A DNA stretch of 17,523 nt from Pseudomonadota bacterium (GTDB lineage Bacteria > Bdellovibrionota_C > UBA2361 > OMIW01). Of this stretch, positions 1 through 7,057 are shown piece after piece (positions within the stretch are counted from its first letter, which is position 1; every line of letters starts with the position of its first letter). A program made the position numbers and the translations under genes. The notes below the pieces were generated by a model. The model was not told the origin of the DNA. It saw nothing but the letters and a program-made list of their open reading frames with translations, and ran no database searches. Location of the stretch: contig OMIW01000136.1 in the NCBI GenBank assembly GCA_900299205.1, forward strand, positions 1 through 17,523. The letters run 5' to 3'.

Positions 1-1
1 C

Positions 2-787
2 CCTTCGCCCCCCGCGCTGACCCGTCCCCGAAGTGCTCGCGACCTAGGAATCGCCGCTCGCCTCGGCCACACCCCCCACGCTCCGTTTCTCGCAACGCTT
101 CGCTCCCACGGTTACACCGGATACCTCGCACGTCCTGGAGGAACAACGCTGCTTTACAGCAATCCAACCCTACCCAATCCCGATCGCTCTCTCGCCGAAC
201 AGCCACGCTCACGAAGTTCCCTGATCATCAGTGGCACCTTCACTGCGGGTGATTACCGACAATCCGCCGGGCCGATCGTCAGAAACGGCATACTCGACAC
301 AAAAGGTGTGCCCAAGGCAACCGGGCGGGGTGGCATCGCAATTTATGACGATGGCACCATGGCGGTCGGTCGTGCAAAAGGAAGCGAACTCGCCGCTATT
401 CAGGATGCATACTATCGACCAGGTCGCACCGTGAACTCCTACATGGGGGGTGGCGCTCTTATCGTTGAATCGCATCAGCCGGTATCGAGCTTTGATCTGG
501 GCTTCCGTCAACGGTTCAATCAGGGTGGATTCGGGCTCAATGCGACCCAATTTCGGCGCACATCGCGCACCGTTCTTGGCATTCGTGACGGGTACTGTTT
601 TGTTCTCGTTGCTCGTTCAAAGACCGGAGAGGAGATTCAACGAGATCTTGTGCGCGCAGGCTTTGAGAGCGCGGTGATCTTTGATGGAGGTTCTGGGCTC
701 TTTGTCAACGACAGAGCAGGGGGAGCACCTGCGTATCGGGGGAGGAACACCACCGGGCTCAGAATTACGAAATGGGGGGTAATCTAG
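2..787 (+). CDS. Phosphodiester glycosidase (NAGPA/DUF2233)-like protein, 5' end missing
   Basis: The reading frame is open from the left edge of the window to a TAG at 785-787, so this is the C-terminal 261 residues of a longer protein. The first internal ATG (308) falls inside the domain and is not the true start. The visible part resembles the NAGPA/DUF2233 fold: a beta-rich stretch GGIAIYDDGTMAVG (about residues 111-124), the segment SRTVLGIRDGYCFVLVA (about 183-199), and FDGGSGLFV (about 226-234), which corresponds to the family's LDGGGS-type signature. Family members are usually exported or periplasmic and act on sugar phosphodiesters or cell-envelope glycans; any signal peptide lies outside the window. 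The first 70 or so residues are Pro/Arg-rich and unrecognised. Family assignment is moderate and the substrate unknown. Confidence 0.6.
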   Translation, partial: PSPPALTRPRSARDLGIAARLGHTPHAPFLATLRSHGYTGYLARPGGTTLLYSNPTLPNPDRSLAEQPRSRSSLIISGTFTAGDYRQSAGPIVRNGILDTKGVPKATGRGGIAIYDDGTMAVGRAKGSELAAIQDAYYRPGRTVNSYMGGGALIVESHQPVSSFDLGFRQRFNQGGFGLNATQFRRTSRTVLGIRDGYCFVLVARSKTGEEIQRDLVRAGFESAVIFDGGSGLFVNDRAGGAPAYRGRNTTGLRITKWGVI

Positions 788-835
788 CGGCTCAAGCGAG
801 AGTAAGCATCTTCTGCGACAGGCATCTGTCCGGTC

Positions 836-862
836 ACGCATCTTGTACCGATGCGTTTATTA
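836..862 (+). terminator. Intrinsic terminator after the glycosidase-like gene
   Basis: ACGCATC (836-842) and GATGCGT (850-856) form a perfect 7-bp stem with a 7-nt loop, followed by TTTATTA. A second small hairpin, GACAG-gcat-CTGTC (817-830), lies just upstream. The position about 50 bp past the stop codon at 787 suits a transcription terminator. The T tract is interrupted by an A, so efficiency is uncertain. Confidence 0.55.
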
Positions 863-948
863 GAGGGGCAGGTTCATATTTCCTCCTTTATCGCGCCGTG
901 TGCTACAGTTCCCGAAGTGCAGGGCGAAAGGGTAATCTGCCAGGGGCG

Positions 949-977
949 TTGTCCGCCGTGTTACCAATCGCCATATT
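949..977 (+). promoter_or_regulatory. Candidate sigma-70 promoter for the inositol-phosphatase-like gene
   Basis: TTGTCC (949-954), a 17-bp spacer and CATATT (972-977) each match 4 of 6 consensus bases. The predicted start of transcription is near 984, about 40 nt before the ATG at 1023. It lies downstream of the terminator at 836-862, as expected for a new transcription unit. This is a pattern match only. Confidence 0.35.
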
Positions 978-986
978 ACCAATCGC
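961..986 (+). repeat. Direct 11-bp repeat overlapping the candidate promoter
   Basis: TTACCAATCGC occurs at 961-971 and again at 976-986, 15 bp from start to start. The first copy fills the promoter spacer and the second overlaps the -10 end and the predicted start site. It could be an operator or a small local duplication; nothing in the sequence decides between these. Confidence 0.5.
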
Positions 987-1022
987 ACCTGTGTATGTTT
1001 CGTTCCTCCACTGTTTTTTCGT

Positions 1023-1886
1023 ATGCTCGATGACATTCTCGCTCGGCAACTTGCCTCTGACCCCGCTTTCGCCGATGTAGAGGCAGTTCGTCAGGTCGCT
1101 CGAACGGCGGTGAGCGCTGCGGGTGAGGTGATCGTCCGTATGCGGGCGGATGGCGACCTCGGTGAGCGACTCAAGAATCCCCGAGATGTCGTAACCGCCG
1201 CGGATATCGAATCAGAGCGGATAGTTCTTGATATCATCCGCGGGCATTTCCCCAAAGATACGATAATATCAGAGGAATCGTCCTCAATTATTGCCTCTAG
1301 ATCAGGTGAACCTGCTCTCCTTGAATCACGTTCGTGGGTGCTTGACCCAATCGACGGTACCGTGAACTACGCTCACGGGTCTCCTCTGGTGGGAATTTCC
1401 CTCGGATTCGGATTCGGAGGAGCGATGCATTACGGTATCGTGGCGATGCCGTTTCTGGGGCTGACGTATGAGGCGGTTCGATCGAAGGGGGCGTATCGCA
1501 ACGGCGAGCCGATCAAGACGAGCAACCGGGCCACCCTCACCGAGTCGCTGATCGCAACTGGTTTTCCCTACGAGCGGACAAATCTCGAGCCACTTCTCGA
1601 GCGGGTGCGCACCATTCTGATACATTGTCAGGATCTCCGGCGGTGTGGTGCTGCATCGGTTGACCTCTGTTTCGTCGCCGAGGGTACCTTCGAGGGGTAT
1701 CTGGAGGATGTGCAGCCGTGGGACATGGCGGCAGGACTTCTCATAGCCCAGGAGGCAGGTGCGAAGGTGGGGTGGTACCACAACGGTGGTGCAGCCCTCC
1801 CCGAGGCGCTTCGGGGAGGGGGGCTCCTGGTGGCTGCCCCCGGTGTATTTCACTCGCTGATGAGGTTATTTGGGCCGCAATCGTGA
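1023..1886 (+). CDS. Inositol monophosphatase family protein
   Basis: A 287-residue protein with the metal-binding motifs of Mg2+-dependent, Li+-sensitive phosphatases of the IMPase/SuhB superfamily: the acidic SEES at residues 83-86, DPIDGT at 108-113 (D108, D111) and WDMAAG at 233-238 (D234). Length is slightly above the usual 260-275 because of a longer N-terminus. Likely reaction: hydrolysis of myo-inositol-1-phosphate or a related small phosphomonoester in the cytoplasm. Bacterial members also include histidinol-phosphatase (HisN) and CysQ-type enzymes, and the sequence alone does not separate these, so no symbol is given. The ATG at 1023 follows a candidate promoter, but no clear Shine-Dalgarno sequence is visible. 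The downstream neighbour serS has no obvious promoter of its own and may be read from here. Confidence 0.88.
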   Translation: MLDDILARQLASDPAFADVEAVRQVARTAVSAAGEVIVRMRADGDLGERLKNPRDVVTAADIESERIVLDIIRGHFPKDTIISEESSSIIASRSGEPALLESRSWVLDPIDGTVNYAHGSPLVGISLGFGFGGAMHYGIVAMPFLGLTYEAVRSKGAYRNGEPIKTSNRATLTESLIATGFPYERTNLEPLLERVRTILIHCQDLRRCGAASVDLCFVAEGTFEGYLEDVQPWDMAAGLLIAQEAGAKVGWYHNGGAALPEALRGGGLLVAAPGVFHSLMRLFGPQS

Positions 1887-1903
1887 CCCGCGGGGGCTCG
1901 TGT

Positions 1904-1976
1904 GGTATGTCATACAGGTTGGCTCCCCCGAACTTGCACTCCTTCGGGGGTGAATACCAGCCGAGCCGTTCGCTCG
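1904..1976 (+). other. Cluster of hairpins in the 164-bp gap before serS
   Basis: Three inverted repeats follow one another: GTATG-t-CATAC (1905-1915, alternative pairing), CCCCCGAA/TTCGGGGG with a 10-nt loop (1925-1932/1943-1950), and CGAGC/GCTCG with a 5-nt loop (1962-1966/1972-1976). GGTAT at 1904-1908 can instead pair with ATACC at 1954-1958, enclosing the central stem. A smaller GGATA-gca-TATCC follows at 1985-1997. None has a T tract on the + strand, so they are not convincing intrinsic terminators. They may be a structured 5' leader or an RNA-processing site for serS. Confidence 0.45.
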
Positions 1977-2050
1977 TGGAAGCGGGATAGCATATCCGGA
2001 GAAAAAAAAGAAAACGGGCAACCCCGACTCAGCAAAGATGACAGAACGCC

Positions 2051-3334
2051 ATGATCGACCTTACCCACCTTCGTCAATACCCCGATGCGTATCAACAGGC
2101 GGCCGATAGAAAAGGGATCACAATCTCTATCGCCGAGTTCCTAGAGCTTGACTCCCGTTATCGGGAGACCCTCACCGCCTTCGAGCAGCAGCGAGCTCAG
2201 CAGAATGCGTTCAGTAAAGAGGTAAGCTCGCTTAAGGGGGATGAGAAAACACGACGTCTCGCCGAGGTCAAAGAGCTCGCGGGTCGGGTTAAGGAGCTTG
2301 CCGAAGAATCGCGTGAGCTCGAGGGGGTGTGGCGGGCGTTCCAGCTTCGTATCCCCTCAATACCGCTAGACCGGGTCCCGTTCGGAAAAACGGATGCGGA
2401 TAATGTCTGTATTCGGGAGGTAGGGGCACGCCCCTCGTTCTCCTTCACCCCGCGGGACCACGTCGCGCTCGGCAAGCTTCACCGCCTCTTCGATATCGAG
2501 CGCGGCGTCGAGGTTGCAGGAAGCAGGAGCTATTTTTTGATCGGGAATGGGGTTCGGTTGCAACACGCGGTGATGTCGCTTGCCATGGATCTCCTCCATC
2601 GCAAGGGTTATGTCCTGATGGATCCTCCTCACATCGTCAAATACGAGGCGATGATGGGCACCGGATATCTTCCGGGGGATGAAGATGCAGCATATCGGCT
2701 CGATGATCGTGATCCTCAAAGTTACCTCATCGGCACCTCCGAGGTGCCGGTCTGCTCGTTCCATGCTGGCGAAATGTTACTGAAAGAGGAACTTCCCAAA
2801 CGGTATGCGGGATATTCGCCATGCTATCGCCGCGAAGCGGGAACTTACGGAAAAGATACCTCTGGATTATATCGGGTCCATCAGTTTTACAAAGTCGAGC
2901 AGGTCGTTATCTGCGCCGCCGATCCGGCTGAAAGCGCCGTGATGCACGCTGAGCTGCTCGGAAACGCTGAAGCCTTGTTGGGACTGCTCGAGCTGCCGTA
3001 TCGAGTCGTCGATGTCTGCACCGGAGATATGGGTAAGGGACAGGTGTACAAGAATGACATCGAGAGCTGGATGCCTTCGCGTAACGGGTATGGAGAGACC
3101 CATAGCTGCTCAACCTTTCACGATTTCCAAAGTCGTCGGCTCGGGATGCGATATAAAGAGAGCGATGGACGCAACGTGTATCCTCACACCCTAAACAACA
3201 CCCTCGTTGCGTCCCCGCGGATCTTGATTGCGCTCCTCGAGAATCACCAACAGGAAGATGGTTCGATCCGGTTGCCCGAGGCGTTGCGCCCCTATCTGGG
3301 GGGGGAATCGGTATGGAAGGCGATTGAAGGTTGA
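2051..3334 (+). CDS. serS: Serine--tRNA ligase
   Basis: A class II aminoacyl-tRNA synthetase that charges tRNA(Ser), and also tRNA(Sec) where present, with serine in the cytoplasm. The 427-residue length is normal. Residues 1-110 form the charged helical arm (AFEQQRAQQNAFSKEVSSLKG onward) that binds the tRNA long variable arm. TSEVPVCSFH (from about 231) is the serine-binding region. Motif 2 is SPCYRREAG (R260, E262) and motif 3 is NNTLVASPRILIALLENHQ (R390). The pocket segment reads ETHSCSTFHDFQSRR and motif 3 has NNT..ASPR, unlike the ISSCSN and GSGLAVGR forms of E. coli and Bacillus; I recall such forms in spirochaetes and some other phyla. The start fits the family (MIDL...), although no strong ribosome binding site precedes it. 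Confidence 0.96.
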   Translation: MIDLTHLRQYPDAYQQAADRKGITISIAEFLELDSRYRETLTAFEQQRAQQNAFSKEVSSLKGDEKTRRLAEVKELAGRVKELAEESRELEGVWRAFQLRIPSIPLDRVPFGKTDADNVCIREVGARPSFSFTPRDHVALGKLHRLFDIERGVEVAGSRSYFLIGNGVRLQHAVMSLAMDLLHRKGYVLMDPPHIVKYEAMMGTGYLPGDEDAAYRLDDRDPQSYLIGTSEVPVCSFHAGEMLLKEELPKRYAGYSPCYRREAGTYGKDTSGLYRVHQFYKVEQVVICAADPAESAVMHAELLGNAEALLGLLELPYRVVDVCTGDMGKGQVYKNDIESWMPSRNGYGETHSCSTFHDFQSRRLGMRYKESDGRNVYPHTLNNTLVASPRILIALLENHQQEDGSIRLPEALRPYLGGESVWKAIEG

Positions 3335-3338
3335 TATC

Positions 3339-3344
3339 GAAGGA
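3339..3344 (+). promoter_or_regulatory. Ribosome binding site that decides the hemE start
   Basis: GAAGGA lies 7 nt before ATG 3352. The upstream in-frame TTG at 3331, which overlaps the serS stop, has no properly spaced site. ATG 3352 also gives the usual short N-terminus of the family. Confidence 0.6.
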
Positions 3345-3351
3345 TCCTTAC

Positions 3352-4407
3352 ATGCGTGCTCATTCGCTTCTTATCTCATCGCTTCGTGGTATTCGAGGAG
3401 AGCGCCCTCCCGTTTGGTTCATGCGACAGGCGGGCCGGTATCTTCCTGAGTATCGGGCGGTCCGTGAAAAACACTCGATGCTCGATGTGATTCGCACTCC
3501 CGAGCTTGCTGCGCAGGTCACCCTTCAACCGCTCGATCGATTCGAGCTCGACGGTGCAATAATTTTTGCGGATATCCTCAATCCACTCATCGGGATGGGC
3601 ATTGAGCTTGATTTTGTTGAGGGTGAGGGCCCCCGAATCGGCAATCCGATTCAGCAGCGTGATGATATTTCTCGGCTCGTTGTCCCCGACCCGTATGAAA
3701 ATACCGGCTATACCCTCGAAGCGATAAAGTCGGTCGTCTCAGCGCTAACTCCGCGTGGCATCCCGCTCCTCGGGTTCGCGGGAGCCCCGTTCACTCTCGC
3801 GTGGTACGCTCTCGCCGAGTCAGGAAAATCAGCGCAGGGGAAGAGGATCAAAGAACTGATCTATAATGACCCGCAGGGGTGGCGCGAGCTGATGGAGAAG
3901 CTCGTTGAGATGGTCTCAACATATTTGATAGCACAAGCTGAGGCAGGGGTGTCTGCACTCCAGCTGTTTGATTCGTGGGTTGGTGTCTGTTCACCACAGA
4001 TGTATCGCACAGAGGTGCTACCGTATCTTGAACAGGTGGTTACTCAGGTCCGAGCCAGCACCTCGGTGCCGATCGTGTACTTTCCCCTCGGTGGGCTTGG
4101 ACTTGCTGATTTAGTGAGCGAGCTGCCGGTCGATGCCGTCAGTGTCGATTGGCGGGTAAGTCTGCCCACCGTCGATGCCGCGTATCATCATCGATTTCCA
4201 TTGCAAGGCAATCTCGACCCCGTGATCCTCTTTGCGCCTCTTGATACCGTTCGGCGAGAGACAGCGCGGATTCTTCATGAGGGGGCGCAGATCACGAAAC
4301 CGCACATCATGAATCTCGGACACGGTATCTTGCCGCACACGCCAATTTCGGCAGTCGCTGAAGTGGTCAAAACGGTGCGGGCGTTCAGATATCGCGAGGA
4401 ATCATAG
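3352..4407 (+). CDS. hemE: Uroporphyrinogen decarboxylase
   Basis: Removes the four acetate carboxyls of uroporphyrinogen III to give coproporphyrinogen III, in the cytoplasmic heme branch of tetrapyrrole synthesis. Family motifs are clear: PPVWFMRQAGRYLPEYR (residues 19-35), FADILNPLIGMG with the conserved Asp at 74, LQLFDSWVG (about 205-213) and NLGHGILPHTP near the C-terminus (H324). Length is 351 residues, normal for the family. An alternative TTG at 3331 would add seven residues and overlap serS by 4 bp; the better-spaced ribosome binding site favours ATG 3352. It lies 17 bp after serS and 32 bp before the HemX-like gene, so the heme genes and serS are probably one transcript. Confidence 0.96.
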   Translation: MRAHSLLISSLRGIRGERPPVWFMRQAGRYLPEYRAVREKHSMLDVIRTPELAAQVTLQPLDRFELDGAIIFADILNPLIGMGIELDFVEGEGPRIGNPIQQRDDISRLVVPDPYENTGYTLEAIKSVVSALTPRGIPLLGFAGAPFTLAWYALAESGKSAQGKRIKELIYNDPQGWRELMEKLVEMVSTYLIAQAEAGVSALQLFDSWVGVCSPQMYRTEVLPYLEQVVTQVRASTSVPIVYFPLGGLGLADLVSELPVDAVSVDWRVSLPTVDAAYHHRFPLQGNLDPVILFAPLDTVRRETARILHEGAQITKPHIMNLGHGILPHTPISAVAEVVKTVRAFRYREES

Positions 4408-4439
4408 CCCCCCTTTGTATTCTCCCTTTCACCGTCAAC

Positions 4440-5396
4440 ATGATTTTCCTCGCCCACCTTCTCATCGTCTCAGCATTTGTCGGCTACCTCGGGGGCGTGA
4501 TAGGGGGTGGGGTGCTTCTGGTGCGCGGAGGGGAGAGCGAGGGAGGTAATGCCTGGTGGCGTGGGGTGATGCGCGGCAGTGCACTTCTCTCCGGAGTGGC
4601 CATCGTCGGGGTGGGGCTGATAATACTCGCCGTTCCGCGGGGGCAATTTGAAGGGGCAGCACCTTACTACATCATGGTGCTCGCTCTGGTTGAAGGAGGG
4701 TGCTTTGCCGCAGGTCTCAGATCCCCCCGAGATAGAGTGTGGCTATCCAGTGGTGGTCTCGCGATTCTGGGAGCGATGAGCGTTCTTTCACACATCACCC
4801 GAGAGCCGATCACCCCACTCGTCGGGGGCGCCATCCCATCGGCACTCATCCTGATCCACCTCGGTTCAGCAATAATCGCCGAAGGGTGTCTGGCAGTGCT
4901 TGGTATCGTCGCTGCCGCCTCGGTCGCAGCTGATCGAAGGCTCCGACGGATGACGCTTCCCCCCGCAGGTGATGAGGAGCTGAGCCTCGTGCGGCTCGAC
5001 ACTCTTTACCGAGTTCTCATTATGTCGGGATTTGTGTCGATGACCGTATCGGCCACCTCCGGAGGGGTGGGAGCACTATTTACGAGGACGCGCCCCCCCT
5101 CTGACGTGACCCTTTCATTCGCGATCGCCTCGTGGATCCTGCTGGGGGTTCTCGTCCATCTCCGCTGGGGGCGGGGATGGCCCCTCGTGCGGGTATCTCA
5201 TGTCGTGAGTATCATAGTTCCATCGTTGTTCCTTGGGTACTTCGGGATGGCTATCATTCGAGGAGAGCTCTTTCATAAGCACCTCCACAGTATCCCTCAC
5301 TTGGTTAATGGCGATGGTGATCATTCTAAAATAGAGGGCAGTGGCAGTGAGCCAGACAGCACTGAACCGGGCAGGATGGTGGTCAAGGAGGATTAA
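4440..5396 (+). CDS. HemX/CcsA-like integral membrane protein
   Basis: A 318-residue very hydrophobic protein with about eight membrane helices, roughly at residues 3-28, 45-64, 78-96, 101-117, 128-166 (possibly two), 190-212, 222-240 and 248-273, and a polar 40-residue tail. The second half, with IAEGCLAVLGIVAAASVAADRR, LDTLYRVLIMSGFVSMTVS and WILLGVLVHLRWGRGW, follows the pattern of the cytochrome c assembly (CcsA/HemX) family. The CcsA heme-handling tryptophan-rich (WWD) motif is absent, which favours a HemX-type role. In Bacillus, HemX sits beside hemA and lowers HemA protein levels; here it is directly before hemA. I infer a similar regulatory or scaffolding role. No good ribosome binding site precedes ATG 4440. 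A divergent cytochrome c biogenesis protein remains possible. Confidence 0.6.
   Translation: MIFLAHLLIVSAFVGYLGGVIGGGVLLVRGGESEGGNAWWRGVMRGSALLSGVAIVGVGLIILAVPRGQFEGAAPYYIMVLALVEGGCFAAGLRSPRDRVWLSSGGLAILGAMSVLSHITREPITPLVGGAIPSALILIHLGSAIIAEGCLAVLGIVAAASVAADRRLRRMTLPPAGDEELSLVRLDTLYRVLIMSGFVSMTVSATSGGVGALFTRTRPPSDVTLSFAIASWILLGVLVHLRWGRGWPLVRVSHVVSIIVPSLFLGYFGMAIIRGELFHKHLHSIPHLVNGDGDHSKIEGSGSEPDSTEPGRMVVKED
5385..5391 (+). promoter_or_regulatory. Strong ribosome binding site for hemA inside the hemX-like gene
   Basis: AAGGAGG lies 5 nt before GTG 5397 and within the last codons of the upstream gene. It fixes the GTG start and implies translational coupling of the two genes. Confidence 0.8.
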
Positions 5397-6623
5397 GTGG
5401 GATTAGACGCTCTGCTTGAAACGTACAAACCCGAAATTGGGGTAATCGGCTGCAATTTTCGCACCCTCTCAGTCTCAGGTCGAGAGGTGTTAGCACAGTG
5501 GCGAGCATCCGCAGAGGAATGGCTTCAGACTGCGGTCGCCGCAGGTCGTCTCGCTGAGGCTGCGCTCATCTCCACCTGCAATCGATTCGAGGTGATCGTT
5601 GCCGGAGCGGGTGCCGCCGAGCACGCACACCGCGAGCTTGCACAAAGGGTTCCCGCCGAGACCATCTACGCTCATCGGAACCGGGATGCTGTGCGCCATC
5701 TTTATCGGGTCGCAGCAAGTCTCGACTCATTGGTCGTGGGTGAATCTCAGATATTAGGCCAGGTCAAAGCATCGTACGAACGGGCGCAAGAATTGGGGCT
5801 CGTTCGTAAATATCTTCATCACCTTTTTCAGGGAGCGTTCTCGACTGCCAAGCGGGTTCGCACCCACACGGAGGTCGCTGATTACGGCGTATCGGTGAGT
5901 TACGTTGCCGTTCAGCTCGCTCGCCAGATGTTTGGTCCCCTGACAAAAAGCAGGGCAGCAATTATCGGCAGTGGTGAGGTCGCGGAGCTCGTCGCCCTTC
6001 ATTTGGGTGCCGCTGGATGCACCGATATCATCGTCGCCAATCGCACCATCCAGCGAGCCTCGGAGCTTGCCGCGCGGTGTGGTGGCTTGGCGGTGCCGCT
6101 CGAGGAGATCCCGCGCCTCATACGCGAGGTTGATATCATCGTGGGCTCCATATCAATTGACCGCCCGATTCTCGAAGCTAAAACGATCCGTGCGGCGCGT
6201 CGAGCGCGTCCCCTTTTTCTGATAGACCTCGGGGTTCCGCGAAACTTTTCGGAAGCGGTCCGCTCCGTGCCGGGGGTATATCTTGCAGGGGTCGATGACC
6301 TGGCGACCATCGCTGACCGCAACCGAGCGCTCAGGGAGGAGGCTGCGCTCGAAGCTGGAGTCGTTATCGACTATGGGGTCCACCAATTCGAGCGGTGGCT
6401 TCAACGGGTCGAAAACGAGCCCTCCCTCTTATCACTCCGCGAGCAGGTCCGGGTGATTGTCGCAGGAGAGCTGGCCGAGGTTGGGGTCACCGAAGAGCAA
6501 GGCCATGATCTTGTTCGTCGGGTGACGGAGCGGATCACCCATGCGTGGATGACGCGGGGTGAGGATCGTCCCATCGGGCACGAACATCCATCGGATGGTC
6601 AAAAGCCCCCGGCCAACAAGTAA
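5397..6623 (+). CDS. hemA: Glutamyl-tRNA reductase
   Basis: NADPH-dependent reduction of glutamyl-tRNA(Glu) to glutamate-1-semialdehyde, the first committed step of the C5 route to 5-aminolevulinate. The catalytic cysteine lies in STCNRFEV (C61). SLVVGESQILGQVK (about 112-125) is the family signature. GSGEVAELVALHLGAAG (about 192-208) is the NADPH-binding glycine motif, followed by VANRT. A C-terminal helical dimerisation region ends in a polar tail. At 408 residues it is slightly short for the family. The GTG start directly follows the hemX-like stop codon and has a near-perfect ribosome binding site. No hemL, hemB or hemC follows, so the rest of the pathway is encoded elsewhere. No convincing + strand terminator is seen after the stop. 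Confidence 0.96.
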   Translation: MGLDALLETYKPEIGVIGCNFRTLSVSGREVLAQWRASAEEWLQTAVAAGRLAEAALISTCNRFEVIVAGAGAAEHAHRELAQRVPAETIYAHRNRDAVRHLYRVAASLDSLVVGESQILGQVKASYERAQELGLVRKYLHHLFQGAFSTAKRVRTHTEVADYGVSVSYVAVQLARQMFGPLTKSRAAIIGSGEVAELVALHLGAAGCTDIIVANRTIQRASELAARCGGLAVPLEEIPRLIREVDIIVGSISIDRPILEAKTIRAARRARPLFLIDLGVPRNFSEAVRSVPGVYLAGVDDLATIADRNRALREEAALEAGVVIDYGVHQFERWLQRVENEPSLLSLREQVRVIVAGELAEVGVTEEQGHDLVRRVTERITHAWMTRGEDRPIGHEHPSDGQKPPANK

Positions 6624-6690
6624 TCGTCGGAAAGAAGTTTTGGGGTGGTAGGGGCGAGAAGGGGGCGACGAGCGGCGAAAAAGATTCCGC

Positions 6691-6709
6691 AAAAAAGGAG
6701 GGCACCCTC
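6691..6709 (-). terminator. Candidate minus-strand terminator
   Basis: Read on the minus strand, GAGG-gtgc-CCTC (6709-6698) is followed after one C by six Ts (6696-6691). It lies 32 bp past the stop of the minus-strand gene at 6741-7034. The stem is only 4 bp with a tetraloop, so it may be weak or act with flanking sequence. Confidence 0.4.
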
Positions 6710-6740
6710 AAACGAGAAGAGAGCGCCCAGCTTAAGGAGT

Positions 6741-7034
6741 TCAGGTGACCAGTCCGGTCCCCCGCGGTGCTCGAACCTCAGGCATCTCTATGGGCGCGCA
6801 TGACGGCACCAGCAGGATCCTCTGGGGGTTGGTTGGTCCAGATTTTGGAAGTTCGGGAGGTCGCTGATGATCCTCTGAAGGTCGATGAGAGGGAACGACC
6901 TGATAAATCAGCCAACCCACCCCCAATCCGAGGACAACGACGACCAATCCCTCAAATATTCTTCCGAAACCGGCGGATCCAGTGCCCTTCTCACTCCAAA
7001 TCGAATTGTTCAAAAAGAGCGATAACCTTTTCAT
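6741..7034 (-). CDS. Small single-pass membrane protein, function unknown
   Basis: A 97-residue minus-strand frame, the only one in this region with a protein-like layout. It has a basic start (MKRLSLFLNNSIW), one clear membrane helix near residues 28-47 (FEGLVVVVLGLGVGWLIYQVV), and then a Pro/Ser-rich hydrophilic tail. I do not recognise a family. Support comes from context: a good promoter (7058-7086) ends about 17 nt before the ATG, a candidate terminator lies 32 bp past the stop, and no convincing + strand gene covers the region. Against it: no clear Shine-Dalgarno sequence, so translation would be from an almost leaderless mRNA, and the tail is low in complexity. It converges with hemA and diverges from the rimP cluster. 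Confidence 0.5.
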   Translation of the reverse strand: MKRLSLFLNNSIWSEKGTGSAGFGRIFEGLVVVVLGLGVGWLIYQVVPSHRPSEDHQRPPELPKSGPTNPQRILLVPSCAPIEMPEVRAPRGTGLVT

Positions 7035-7057
7035 TAAAACGCGTGACTGCCACTCAA

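Noticed and set aside
231-550. Alternative frames on both strands inside the glycosidase-like gene
   Set aside because: The frame open from 2 to 787 carries the family motifs; the others are antisense or shifted shadows.
3298-3305. Run of eight Gs at the 3' end of serS as a possible phase-variable tract
   Set aside because: Runs of six to seven G or C occur in several other housekeeping genes here (hemX-like C7 near 5093, infB, truB, purA) because GGG is a common Gly codon; slippage in essential serS is unlikely to be used as a switch.
6745-6790. Minus-strand GGTTCGAGC resembling a tRNA T loop
   Set aside because: The flanking bases do not form a T stem, and no acceptor, D or anticodon arm can be drawn around it.
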